Below are positions 18,315 through 29,896 of a stretch of 64,000 bases of DNA, piece by piece; position 1 is the first letter of the stretch; each line of letters opens with the position of its first letter. Both the position numbers and the translations under genes were made by a program. Origin of the DNA: Isotricha intestinalis (Eukaryota; Ciliophora; Litostomatea; Vestibuliferida; Isotrichidae); contig JAJJLU010003481.1 in assembly GCA_023807065.1 (NCBI GenBank), forward strand, positions 1 to 64,000. Direction: 5' to 3'. The notes beneath the pieces are model-generated. The model was not told where the DNA came from and searched no databases. It saw nothing but the letters and a program-made list of their open reading frames with translations.

Positions 18315-19997
18315 TTAAATAGAAAGAAGTTGAATTAATTTTTGTAATTGATTTTTATCTTCATACGTTTCAAAACAAATTTTATTAATTAAAAAATTTC
18401 TAATAACAACTTTTTCATTTACATTCATTAATTTAACTGTATTTTGTAAAACGAACATTCCAAATTTATTTTGACTTAAAGTATTAAAATTACTAAAATT
18501 TAAAAACATCATTTTAATTAAAACAGTAAAATCATTATAATTACATTGATGAGAAACAAAGACAATTTTATCAATAACATTAGAAGAAAATTTTTGACAA
18601 GATAAAAAAATAATATTTTGATAAATAATACAAATTAAATTATAACAATAAATAAAACCAAATGTTTCAATTGCATGTTGAATAGCATAATTTCCAAATT
18701 GATCTTCAGTAATTTCTAAACAATTTTCAATTAATAATTTTAATATTTCATTTCTAATAATAATACTATTATTTTCACTTATAAATTTCTTTATTATACA
18801 TATTCCATTGACATCTTTACATAATTTTAATATATTTTCAAAAATAAAAATATTAATATATTGTCTATTATTCTCATTTATAACACAAATTATTTTTTGA
18901 ATTACATGAGTTGAGTTTGAATTATATGATAATTCCAATAAATTATTTTTAATACATTCTCTTAATAAATTTTCTTCTTTTATTGAATTTATTCGTTCAA
19001 TTAAAGATTGAATACAATGTGTTCCTCCCATATCTTTACATACATCAATAAAATTTTTTTTTAATTTCTCATATAAATATAATCTTTGTTTTAAATTACA
19101 TTTTAATATTAATTGTTGTAAAAAATAATTTCCATAATTATCACACATTAAGTCTGTTATATCATTTCCAATTCTATAAAAAATTTCATCTATATCATCT
19201 TCATCGATTTTTTCTAACATTTTCTGTAAAAATCTACTTCCTATTGATGCTTTCATTATTGAAGATAATTTATTTCCTGTATTATTTAAAAATTCTTTAA
19301 AAGTTTGATTTGTATTTAATAAATCTGGATCTATAAATTCTCTTTGGCTATTATTTTTACTTGAATATTTTTTCACTGGAATTTTTGGTACTTTATGTAT
19401 TGATATTCCATTCACTGTTGCTATTAAATTCTCATTATTTGAAACATTAAATTTTACTGTTTTTTTTTGTAAACAATTATCACTTGTTTTTTTCCTTGGA
19501 TGAATTATTTCATAATTTCCTTCATTTTCAATTAAATGAATATTTATCATATTATTATTGTTTATTATGTTATTATTGTTTATTAGGTTATTATTGTTTA
19601 TTATATTATTATTATTTATTTTATTATTGTTTTTTAATATTGAATGAGTATTGTTATTTAAATTTTGATAAGAAAAATTTGCATTTAAATTTTCATTTCC
19701 ATTAATATTATTATTATTACTATAACTTTCTTCTAAATTTTTAATAAATTTAGTATTAAAATTAATATCAAAATCTTTATGATCTAAAGGTTTAATAGTT
19801 AATAAGCTTAAATTAAAATCAAAAGAAGAACTTCTTCTTCTTCCATATTTATTCCTTAATTTTCTACTTTTATATATAGGACTTTTAACTTCACTAAATT
19901 CATCTGCATTTGAATCTTCATTAAAACTTAAATCTTCGCATAAATCTGAAGGAAGTAAACTTGAAATTTTTGTGGATTTAGATTTTTTTTCTTCCAT
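18315..19997 (-). CDS. Pumilio/PUF RNA-binding protein
   Basis: PUF proteins bind 3'UTR motifs and recruit decay or translation repressors such as CCR4-NOT. The start is taken at ATG 19997 (MEEKKSK). An Asn-rich disordered N-terminal half is followed by eight PUF repeats over the last ~330 residues. Base-contact triplets read from the repeats are: R1 S-R-Q, R2 N-Y-Q, R3 T-H-Q, R4 T-H-Q, R5 I-C-K, R6 N-Y-Q, R7 S-N-D, R8 M-F-Q. Repeats 1, 2 and 6 match the canonical code, while 3-5, 7 and 8 deviate. Specificity thus probably differs from the classic UGUAnAUA. A NOT-box partner is encoded at 5272. Confidence 0.92.
   Translation of the reverse strand: MEEKKSKSTKISSLLPSDLCEDLSFNEDSNADEFSEVKSPIYKSRKLRNKYGRRRSSSFDFNLSLLTIKPLDHKDFDINFNTKFIKNLEESYSNNNNINGNENLNANFSYQNLNNNTHSILKNNNKINNNNIINNNNLINNNNIINNNNMINIHLIENEGNYEIIHPRKKTSDNCLQKKTVKFNVSNNENLIATVNGISIHKVPKIPVKKYSSKNNSQREFIDPDLLNTNQTFKEFLNNTGNKLSSIMKASIGSRFLQKMLEKIDEDDIDEIFYRIGNDITDLMCDNYGNYFLQQLILKCNLKQRLYLYEKLKKNFIDVCKDMGGTHCIQSLIERINSIKEENLLRECIKNNLLELSYNSNSTHVIQKIICVINENNRQYINIFIFENILKLCKDVNGICIIKKFISENNSIIIRNEILKLLIENCLEITEDQFGNYAIQHAIETFGFIYCYNLICIIYQNIIFLSCQKFSSNVIDKIVFVSHQCNYNDFTVLIKMMFLNFSNFNTLSQNKFGMFVLQNTVKLMNVNEKVVIRNFLINKICFETYEDKNQLQKLIQLLSI
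19553..19640 (-). repeat. Tandem repeat encoding INNNN units
   Basis: On the minus strand, near-identical 21-base units built from ATTAATAAACAATAATAAC encode repeats of the form NNN-I-INNNN-L/I/M within the Asn-rich linker of the PUF protein. It is a low-complexity, probably length-variable tract. Confidence 0.7.
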
Positions 19998-20294
19998 ATA
20001 TGTTTTCAATAAATATTTTATTATTTTTTTTTGTGATTGTAGAAATTTTTATTGTTTTTTTTTGATTGATTAAATAAAGAATTCTTTTTATAAAATTAAA
20101 AAATTACTCTAAAATATGATTGGATAAATAAATATAATAAATTAATTAATAGGAAATAAAAAAAAGGAAAATAAAAATTAATTAAAAAAAATATATATAA
20201 AATAATGTAAAATATATATAATTATTTTTTAATATAAACTAACCTTTTTTTCATATATCTTTTTTTTTATTTTCAAATGATATTTTGAAAATAA

Positions 20295-20582
20295 CTAAAG
20301 TAATTTTATAAAGTAAAAATAAATAAATGAAGAAAATAAAAGTCTAACTATGTGATTTTCTTGGCTTTTTAAAATTAATTCCGAAAAATAACCTATAAAA
20401 AGGATAATATGTAATAAAAGATAATATTTGCAAAAAACTTTAATTTTATTAATTATATTATTACTTCTTAAAGTTGGAATTAAAACTAATATTATAACTG
20501 AAAGAAATAAACACAATAAAAAGATATTTTCAATAATTTGTAATAAAAATAAGAAACTAAATAAAAAAGAATATAAATCCAT
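20295..20582 (-). CDS. Small hydrophobic membrane protein (95 aa)
   Basis: The frame runs from ATG 20582 and has three predicted membrane spans: ~4-32 (with LFLLQIIENIFLLCLFLSV), 52-68 and 78-95. Polar, charged linkers (PTLRSNNIINKIK and ELILKSQENHIVR) separate them. T-rich DNA gives hydrophobic frames by chance, but the well-placed charged loops and lack of long Phe runs favour a genuine gene. No family is recognised. Confidence 0.45.
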   Translation of the reverse strand: MDLYSFLFSFLFLLQIIENIFLLCLFLSVIILVLIPTLRSNNIINKIKVFCKYYLLLHIILFIGYFSELILKSQENHIVRLLFSSFIYFYFIKLL

Positions 20583-21202
20583 TTCTTTTAATTTAAAAAT
20601 ATTTATTTTTTAAATTATCCTAATAATTAATTATAAAATAATAATTAAATTTAAATCTATTTATTCAAATTCTTATACATTAATCAGAATCCAAATTTTT
20701 CTTCAAAAATAAATTTAAATATTTTAATACCAAATTTCCATCTAATAATATTATATATAAAGAAAATTTTTCACAAATAATTCGAAAAAATTTTATTGTT
20801 TTGTTCAAAAAAAGAATTATCTTTCAATAGATTATATAGAAAATTTTTTGAAAAAAAATTCAATTTTTTCATCAAAAAAAATAAAGATAATACAATTATA
20901 TATTTAAAAAAAAATCTTAATTTAAAATAATTAAATAAAAAATGATAAATATTTCTTTTAATTTAACAAAACAGTCTTTACAAATTAAATAATAGCAAAG
21001 AAGAAAAAATGAAAATAGAAATTGGACTTATAAATATATTTAAATGCAAATTTTTTAAATAATGTAAAATAAAACCTTTGATTTAAAGAATCAAATTCTT
21101 TTATACGAAAAATAACAATAACAAAAAAGAAAAAAATAGATAAAAATTTTAATAATAAAAACTTTAATTAAATAATTAAATATATTTATCCTTTTTTTAT
21201 TA
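20583..21202 (+). pseudogene. Intergenic stretch with possible coding relics
   Basis: No intact gene is seen. On the plus strand, fragments such as NIIYKENFSQIIRKNFIVLFKKR (about 20750-20820, seen piecewise) lie between stops and frame changes and have the amino-acid composition of local proteins. They may be remains of a gene, but the signal is weak and could be chance in A/T-rich DNA. The last ~100 bases probably form the leader of the gene at 21203. Confidence 0.2.
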
Positions 21203-23251
21203 ATGGAAACTTTATTAAATTTATCATCAAAAGAAAATAGTGTTGATATAGAAAATAAAAATTATCAACTTTATAGATGTCCAAAATGCTTTTTTATTCA
21301 ATACATAAATTTAATAAATCAAAATAATAAATTAGAATTAAGTTTTAATTGTCAAAATGAACATAAATATAATATAAATTATTTAGAATTCAAAAAAAGG
21401 GAAAATATAAATTTTGAAAAAATAAAATGTTCCCTTTGTTTCAAAGAAAAAAATCAAAACAATCTTTATTATTGTTGTGAAAATCATAATTTTATTTGTA
21501 ATGAATGTAATATAAATCATAAGAATTGTTGTTTAATTACATTAAAAGATTTTGATCAAAAATGTCATATTCATAATACTTCTATTTTTTTTTTTTGTAG
21601 AGATTGTGAAAAAGAAATTTGTTATCGATGTATTTCAAATAAACATTTTAATCATAATACTTATGAAATTCATGGTATAAAAAAAGATAAAATTGAAGAA
21701 ATTGAAAAAAAAATTATTTTAATGGAAAATTTTGTTAATGATTTAAAATCTCAAATTCAAATTAAAATTAAAAAAATTGAAGAATATATAAAAAAATTAT
21801 ATGAAGATTATGAAAAATATATTCAATTTTATCAATTTCAAATTGATTTAGAAAAAAATTTTTTAAAAATTTATAAAATAAAACAATCACAAAATCAATT
21901 ATCTTATCCTATTATTTCGAATCTTAAAAATTTTCATTATTATTTTTGTAATTTTTCCTTTCGTAAAAATTATTTAATGAAAAAAATTGATGAATTATTA
22001 TTTTTATTTTCAAAAGATAATTTTTTAAATTCGATTAAATTTAATGATGAGTGTTATTCTTCGCCATCAGCATCTGGGAAAAACGATATTTTATTAAAAA
22101 CTTCAGATACAACAAATTCTTATAATAATTCATCAAAAAATTCAGATAAAACAAATTCACCTAAAAATTCATTAAATAGTTCAAGCAATACAAATTCACT
22201 AATAAGTTCAAATCTATCATCAAAAAGTACTTTAAGTAATAAAAATTTATATGATAAACATAATTCAAACTATTCAAATGGTAATAAAGAAAAAAATTTA
22301 AATATATTAAAAAAAGAAAAAGAAGAAAAATTAATATCAAAATCCAAAGAAAAGGGAAATTCCTTTAAAAATAGAAATAATATAATAACAATACAATCAG
22401 ATGATTATATAATAAGTATTTTATTCATTAAAGATAATCAATTAATTTCAGGTTCCCAAAAAGGAAAAATAAGTCTTTATTCAAAAGAAAAATATAAAAT
22501 TTTATCTGAAATAAATCCTCATAAAGAAAGTATAAATTATTTATATAATTTAAACGATAATAAAATTCTATGTTCTTCATCAGATTTTAAAATATCAATT
22601 ATTTTAATAAATAATATATCGCTTCAATTAATTGAATTTATTAAAGGACATAAAGATAGTGTTAATCAAGCAATTAAGTTATCAAATGATTTAATTTATT
22701 CTTCTTCTTCAGATAAAACTTTTAGAATTTGGGGAAATAATGTTGAAAGTAATAAATATGAAGAAATATTACAAAAAAAATTTAATTTTATTATTAATGG
22801 TTTTATTGAAGTAAATGATGAAATTGTAGGAAATTCTTTTTATAAAGAAAAAATCATTTTTTTTGATAAAAGTTTAGAAATTAAAAATCAAATTAGTGAT
22901 ATTAAATGTGGAAGTTTACCTTCAAGTATAATTTCAGTAAATAAAGATTTATTATTTATTGGAGGAGAAGCAATTTATATTATTCAAATTTCTGAAAAAA
23001 AAGTTATAAATTATATTGCTTTTGATTCTAATTGTTATAAAAAATGTTTATTTTTTGATTATGAAAATAATGAAATTATTATAGGAGATGAAAGAGGAAG
23101 ATTATCACTTTATTACTTAGATAATAATCAATATGAAGAAATTAAAGATAAGAAATTTTCTTGTGTAGATAATATTTATTCAATTGTTAAAAGTAATAAT
23201 GGAATTATTGCTATTTGTTCTAAAGATATTATTTTATGGGGATTGAATTAG
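21203..23251 (+). CDS. B-box / coiled-coil / WD40-repeat protein (TRIM-like)
   Basis: In this 682-residue protein, an N-terminal zinc-binding segment with CPKC (~26) and C-x-H pairs is followed by a first B-box (~75-110, CSLCFKEKNQNNLYYCCENH). A second B-box follows (~118-155, CHIHNTSIFFFCRDCEKEIC). A coiled coil spans ~158-240, a Ser/Asn-rich linker ~285-400, and WD40-like repeats ~400-682 end near DIILWGLN; motifs such as SASSDKTFRIWG-type (here SSSSDKTFRIWG) mark the blades. There is no clear RING, so ubiquitin-ligase activity is not supported. It is probably a scaffold protein. The stop is TAG. Confidence 0.85.
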   Translation: METLLNLSSKENSVDIENKNYQLYRCPKCFFIQYINLINQNNKLELSFNCQNEHKYNINYLEFKKRENINFEKIKCSLCFKEKNQNNLYYCCENHNFICNECNINHKNCCLITLKDFDQKCHIHNTSIFFFCRDCEKEICYRCISNKHFNHNTYEIHGIKKDKIEEIEKKIILMENFVNDLKSQIQIKIKKIEEYIKKLYEDYEKYIQFYQFQIDLEKNFLKIYKIKQSQNQLSYPIISNLKNFHYYFCNFSFRKNYLMKKIDELLFLFSKDNFLNSIKFNDECYSSPSASGKNDILLKTSDTTNSYNNSSKNSDKTNSPKNSLNSSSNTNSLISSNLSSKSTLSNKNLYDKHNSNYSNGNKEKNLNILKKEKEEKLISKSKEKGNSFKNRNNIITIQSDDYIISILFIKDNQLISGSQKGKISLYSKEKYKILSEINPHKESINYLYNLNDNKILCSSSDFKISIILINNISLQLIEFIKGHKDSVNQAIKLSNDLIYSSSSDKTFRIWGNNVESNKYEEILQKKFNFIINGFIEVNDEIVGNSFYKEKIIFFDKSLEIKNQISDIKCGSLPSSIISVNKDLLFIGGEAIYIIQISEKKVINYIAFDSNCYKKCLFFDYENNEIIIGDERGRLSLYYLDNNQYEEIKDKKFSCVDNIYSIVKSNNGIIAICSKDIILWGLN

Positions 23252-23342
23252 AAAATAATAATTAATTTATATTATAAAACATATGTAATAATTTTTGAAA
23301 TATTGGTAATAAACAAATTAATAAATAAATTTTTTTACCCTA

Positions 23343-25144
<1,802 letters not shown>

Positions 25145-25299
25145 CTTTTTATTTATTATTTATTTATTTTTATTCTGTTAATTGTTAATAACATAAAAAA
25201 TAAGTAATTAAAAAAAAATATAAAAATTAAAAAATTTAAAGAATTAAATTACAAAAAAAAAATAAAAAAACTAAATTTTCACTTAAAAAAAAATTAAAA

Positions 25300-26580
25300 A
25301 TGAATTCACTTCAACTAAACACTTCATCTAATTCACAAGAATTAAATAATAAATTTATAGTAAAATTATTTGGTAAACAAGACAACAACTTTTTAAAAGT
25401 ATCTCCTACAAAAATAACAATATCAAAGACAAAAATAGATAAATATGAGCATAAAGGTCAAATATCAAAATGGATTTTTGAATTTGATCAAATTTATTCT
25501 TCAGATTCAGATTTTAGTGAAATTTTTGAAGTAGAAATATACAGTTCAGATTTTTTAAATGCATTTACTGAAAATAAAACTTTTCGAAGTTTAATTTTTA
25601 TTGGTGATAAATATGATAATTTAAGTGAAGAACCATATAATTCATTTATTCAAAGTTGTATTAATGAATGTTTAAATAAATATAATAAAAACAATTCTAA
25701 TTTAATTCCTCTTATTTCTTTTGTTGAAATATCCAAAAATAAATTAATTGATTATTTCAATCATGATGATAACAATATTATTATTAAAAATCCTAAATTT
25801 ACTCTTTTTAAAAATGATATTATCATTGAAGGAGTAAAACAAATTTCAATTGAATCAAATGAAAATTATAACACAATAATAAAATATGCAAAAGAAAAAA
25901 TAAATTCAGTGAATTTTCCTTTTAATTATGTTGATATTAATGAATCAATTTCTCAAATAATTTCTATTAAATTAATTAATAAAAATAATAATGAATGTTT
26001 TTCTAAATTTAATATTATTTTATATAAAGCTTATGAAATTAATCGTTTTGGAAATGAAAAATATAAATTATATACTAAAGATAATTGGGAATTTTTTAAT
26101 GGAATTTTAAATAAAATTAATTATAGAAGTAGTTATATTTTAAAGTATATTAAAGATACTTTAACTCAAGGAAAAAATTTAATTATATTTATTTTACCTT
26201 GTGAATATTATTATATTATTTTATTACATGATTTATTAAATAATGTTAAAACTAGGAAATTAATAATTGAAAACTTTAATATTGAAAATAATAATATTAC
26301 TCAATATAAACATAATAATTTTTTTCATGATTATTATGTTAGTTTTGGAACAAAAAAAGAAAATAATTTTTTAGATGGTGATGATTTTAATGATAATTTT
26401 TTTAATAATAACAATAATAAATTTATTAATAATACTTTAATGAGTGAATCTAAAGCTTCTGAATCTACTTTTATAACAATAAAAAATGAAAGAAAAAATT
26501 TAAATATAGAAAGATTAGAAAAAATAGGAAATAAAAAACAAATAATTCAATTATTTATTTTAATGGATTCTATATTTTAA
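25300..26580 (+). CDS. Degenerate kinesin-like protein lacking the P-loop
   Basis: This 426-residue protein follows the kinesin motor fold from end to end. It has KWIFEFDQIYSS (like the motor's F-x-F-D-x-V-F), then NKTFRSLIFIGDKYD where the GxxxxGKT loop should be. Next come LIPLISFVEISKNKLIDYFN (like the V-S-x-x-E-I-Y-N-E segment), SQIISIKLINK (like the SSRSH strand), and NGILNKINYRSSYILKYIKD with LTQGKNLIIFILPC (like VPYRxSKLTxLL...G). P-loop, switch I SSR and switch II DLAGSE are all missing. It should not hydrolyse ATP and is likely a microtubule-associated pseudo-motor. The tail is Asn-rich. The family assignment is inference from motif order. Confidence 0.6.
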   Translation: MNSLQLNTSSNSQELNNKFIVKLFGKQDNNFLKVSPTKITISKTKIDKYEHKGQISKWIFEFDQIYSSDSDFSEIFEVEIYSSDFLNAFTENKTFRSLIFIGDKYDNLSEEPYNSFIQSCINECLNKYNKNNSNLIPLISFVEISKNKLIDYFNHDDNNIIIKNPKFTLFKNDIIIEGVKQISIESNENYNTIIKYAKEKINSVNFPFNYVDINESISQIISIKLINKNNNECFSKFNIILYKAYEINRFGNEKYKLYTKDNWEFFNGILNKINYRSSYILKYIKDTLTQGKNLIIFILPCEYYYIILLHDLLNNVKTRKLIIENFNIENNNITQYKHNNFFHDYYVSFGTKKENNFLDGDDFNDNFFNNNNNKFINNTLMSESKASESTFITIKNERKNLNIERLEKIGNKKQIIQLFILMDSIF

Positions 26581-26683
26581 AATATCTAAAAAAAAATATG
26601 TAAATAAATTAATAAATAAATATAAATAATAAAATATAAATAATAACTAATTACCAAAAAAAAAATTTCCATTTTTAATAATT

Positions 26684-29600
26684 TTAATAAGATATATTAA
26701 TTACATTTTCAATATGAAAATTCTCAAAAGAAGAACAATTATTATATTTTTCATATAAATAATCATCAACATTATAATTTAAATCATTATCTTTATTCTT
26801 AATATCATTTTCTTTATATTCTAATAACATATCAAAACTTAATCCTTTAATAGTAAAATACCAAATACAATTCCAAAAAAAAGTTTTATATTTTTTTCTT
26901 AATTTAATTAAATTAAGTTTTAATCCATTTTCTTCTAATATTTTTGGACAAAAGAATTTATAAATATAATAAGGAGAAAATAAATTAAATTTTTCTATTT
27001 TATTATCAAATTTTACTTTAATTTCAGGAAATAAATTTTTTAAACATTTAGGACAATCAATTAATTGACTTTTTTTTTTCATTGAATCAAAACTCATTGA
27101 AATAAAAGTAATATCAAATTTACTTTTACAATTATCACAAAATATTTTTGAATCAAATTCTATTTCTTCATTTTTATTTCCAAAAGTTCTTTTTTTTAAC
27201 TTATTTTTTATTTCTTCATTTAATTCAAATAATTTATTATTTTCTTCTAAATTATAATAAAATAAATTATCAGAATTTGAAATAGAAATTTTTTTTGTTA
27301 AATATTTTGTCAAAGATTTATTTTCTAATTTATTAGTAAGAAAAGAATTAAAAATATAATAATTAAGATTAATAAAAGTTTTAAATTGAATTAACATATA
27401 TTCAGTTCCATATTCATATAAACAATTAAAAATAATAGAAAAAGTTTCTTCATCATTAAAACTAAAATTTTTAATATTTTCAATCATTTCATAAAATCTG
27501 ATTTTTTTTTCTAAATTATCATTATAATAAAAAGTCATTGAAAATAGTCTTAACCATATTAAATAAATTGAATCTTTAACTTCATTTTTAAACAATTCTT
27601 TTGAATTAAGATAATAATGATATTGTTTAATAAATGAATTATTATATAATTGTCTTAAATCCTTTTTTGAAAGTTCATCTTTTAATTTTTTTAAATACAT
27701 ATTCTTTATTTCTAAAGAAGGATAATTTAAATTTTGATTAAAATATTTTTTACCAAAAAATATATTATCATAGATTAATTTAGGAAAAATAAAATAATGA
27801 AATGTTGATTTTGATTTATTATATTTTTGAAAGTATTTAGAAAGTAAAGAAATATTATTTGAAATATAATTTTTTTCTTCATTTGAAAAATCTTTATATT
27901 TTATAATATCTTTATTTTTTTCATTTAAAAATCCTTTCGCTTCAGAAAAATAAGTTTTAATTGTTTTTGAAAATAAATTTTTATTTTTTTTTTTTACAAT
28001 TTCTTCATCAAAAAATAAAAATTCTAATTCTTCTTCATCATTATCATGATAATATTTTCTTTTAATAAAATCTTCAAAAATTTTAGTTTTAAAAAAATTA
28101 TTATAAAATTCTTTTTCTTCACTTTTAACATTTTCACAAAAGTCATTTATTTTAAAAACATCTTCTATATTAATTTTTTCACTTTTTATTTTCCTACAAA
28201 TGTCTTCAACTTGTATTTCTTCATTATATAAAAAACTATTATAAGTATTTAAAAGAGAAACAATATAATAAAAAAAAACATAACTAACTTTATCAGAAAT
28301 TTTTTCATTATATTCATTATTATTAATATTGATTTTTAAATTATTATCTTTTAATAATACTTCTAATCTATTTTTTAATTTAATTGTATAATGTTCTGGT
28401 AAATTTATGTTTTTTAAATGCTGATTTTGTACATTCATTTCGTTAGATTGATTTATACTTTCTTTTCCATTTAAATTATTTTCTAATTGTCTTAAATCTT
28501 TTAAATTTATTATATTTTTTTTACCAGTATGAAAAAAACATTTTGAATTTTCAATATCACATATATAAATTAATTTATTTAATATAATAAAAGATTCTAA
28601 TATTTTATCTTCATATTTTTGATTAATTCCAAAAATAAAACATTCTTCATTTTCAATTAAATAAGAATTTAAATTTGGTAAAATTGAAATATAAGGATAT
28701 TGATATTTTAAAGGATATAAAAAAGAAATAAAACTTTCAATAATATTAGTTAATTTTTCTTTGTTTGCAGAAAAGAATAAAATAGGAATTTCTAATAAAA
28801 TATATTTAAAAATAGAAATAATATCTGAAATAGAAAAGCAAAAAATATATTGCATTTTATAACTTAATATTTGTCTTTTATTTAAAGGATTTTGTTTAAT
28901 TTCAATTTTATTATTATTTAATTCATAATTAAATTTAAACATTCCTTTAGGAGGAAAAGGAATTTCTAACATTAAATTTTCTATTATTTTTTCAATTGGA
29001 ATATTAACTTCTAAATGATCATCAATATACTTAAGTAATAATTTTAAAATTATTGATTTTTCTTCTGGAAAAGGAGCTTTTGAACTTAAACATATTATTT
29101 TTGGAATATATATTGAATTAAAAAAATTCTCCTTTGATAATTGAAAACTTTTTCTTTTTTTATCGAAAGATGATACAATATGATTTAATCTTAAATTATT
29201 TCTTATTTGTAAACTTGAAGGAAAATGGTTAATTAAATTATCATTATTTTCATTATCAAATATGTTATTATCTGTTTCTTCTTCAATTAAATCATTTTCA
29301 TTTTCTTCATAATTTAATTTACATTGATAATAAGAAGATAATTGTTCATAAAATAATAAACAAGTAAAATATATTTTCATATTTTTATGTTTTAAATTAT
29401 TTAAACAAAAATGAAATATCTCATTTTTCGGAGGACAAACATGTTCTATTAATTTAAAGCCATTAGGAAAACAATTTTGTAAAATAATATTTTCATTTAT
29501 ATTTGATTGAGTTTTATTAAAAGGAGGAAATTTACTTATTAATGTTGGAATTATTTTTTCATGTTCTCCTTCATATACTGAAAAACTATATAAATCATTT

Positions 29601-29692
29601 GAGATTATTGTTTCTGTATTTAAACCAAAAATATAAAAATATTCTAAAAATGTATTATTAAGCAATTCTGTTATGTTTGAGTTTTCTGACAT
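26684..29692 (-). CDS. DENN-domain protein, candidate Rab exchange factor
   Basis: This protein of 1002 residues has a tripartite DENN module in the N-terminal half. The uDENN part is ~1-125 (FPPFNKTQSN..., NGFKLIEHVCPP). The cDENN part is ~195-375 (IPKIICLSSKAPFPEEKSII, FSANKEKLTNIIESFISFLY PLKYQYPYISILP), with dDENN beyond it. A zinc-like CxxC pair (FCDNCKSKFD and DCPKCLKN) sits at ~850-885, followed by SPYYIYKFFC and FFWNCIWYFTIKGLSFDMLL. DENN plus a C-terminal CxxC/WYF region resembles DENND4-type proteins, which activate Rab10-class GTPases in secretion. The subfamily is tentative. A Rab-like gene lies at 48878. Confidence 0.82.
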   Translation of the reverse strand: MSENSNITELLNNTFLEYFYIFGLNTETIISNDLYSFSVYEGEHEKIIPTLISKFPPFNKTQSNINENIILQNCFPNGFKLIEHVCPPKNEIFHFCLNNLKHKNMKIYFTCLLFYEQLSSYYQCKLNYEENENDLIEEETDNNIFDNENNDNLINHFPSSLQIRNNLRLNHIVSSFDKKRKSFQLSKENFFNSIYIPKIICLSSKAPFPEEKSIILKLLLKYIDDHLEVNIPIEKIIENLMLEIPFPPKGMFKFNYELNNNKIEIKQNPLNKRQILSYKMQYIFCFSISDIISIFKYILLEIPILFFSANKEKLTNIIESFISFLYPLKYQYPYISILPNLNSYLIENEECFIFGINQKYEDKILESFIILNKLIYICDIENSKCFFHTGKKNIINLKDLRQLENNLNGKESINQSNEMNVQNQHLKNINLPEHYTIKLKNRLEVLLKDNNLKININNNEYNEKISDKVSYVFFYYIVSLLNTYNSFLYNEEIQVEDICRKIKSEKINIEDVFKINDFCENVKSEEKEFYNNFFKTKIFEDFIKRKYYHDNDEEELEFLFFDEEIVKKKNKNLFSKTIKTYFSEAKGFLNEKNKDIIKYKDFSNEEKNYISNNISLLSKYFQKYNKSKSTFHYFIFPKLIYDNIFFGKKYFNQNLNYPSLEIKNMYLKKLKDELSKKDLRQLYNNSFIKQYHYYLNSKELFKNEVKDSIYLIWLRLFSMTFYYNDNLEKKIRFYEMIENIKNFSFNDEETFSIIFNCLYEYGTEYMLIQFKTFINLNYYIFNSFLTNKLENKSLTKYLTKKISISNSDNLFYYNLEENNKLFELNEEIKNKLKKRTFGNKNEEIEFDSKIFCDNCKSKFDITFISMSFDSMKKKSQLIDCPKCLKNLFPEIKVKFDNKIEKFNLFSPYYIYKFFCPKILEENGLKLNLIKLRKKYKTFFWNCIWYFTIKGLSFDMLLEYKENDIKNKDNDLNYNVDDYLYEKYNNCSSFENFHIENVINISY

Positions 29693-29896
29693 TATATTTT
29701 TATATTTTTTTTATTTGGAATTTATTTAATTTTTTTATTCTATTGTTGTATATTTAATTAAAAGCTTTTAATTAAATTATCAAAATAATAAAATTATTTC
29801 ATTTATTTTTTAATTTACTTTGAATAATTAATTTAAATAGTATTATAAAACAAATTTTATAAACTAATATATAATTAATTTAAATTTATAATTTAT

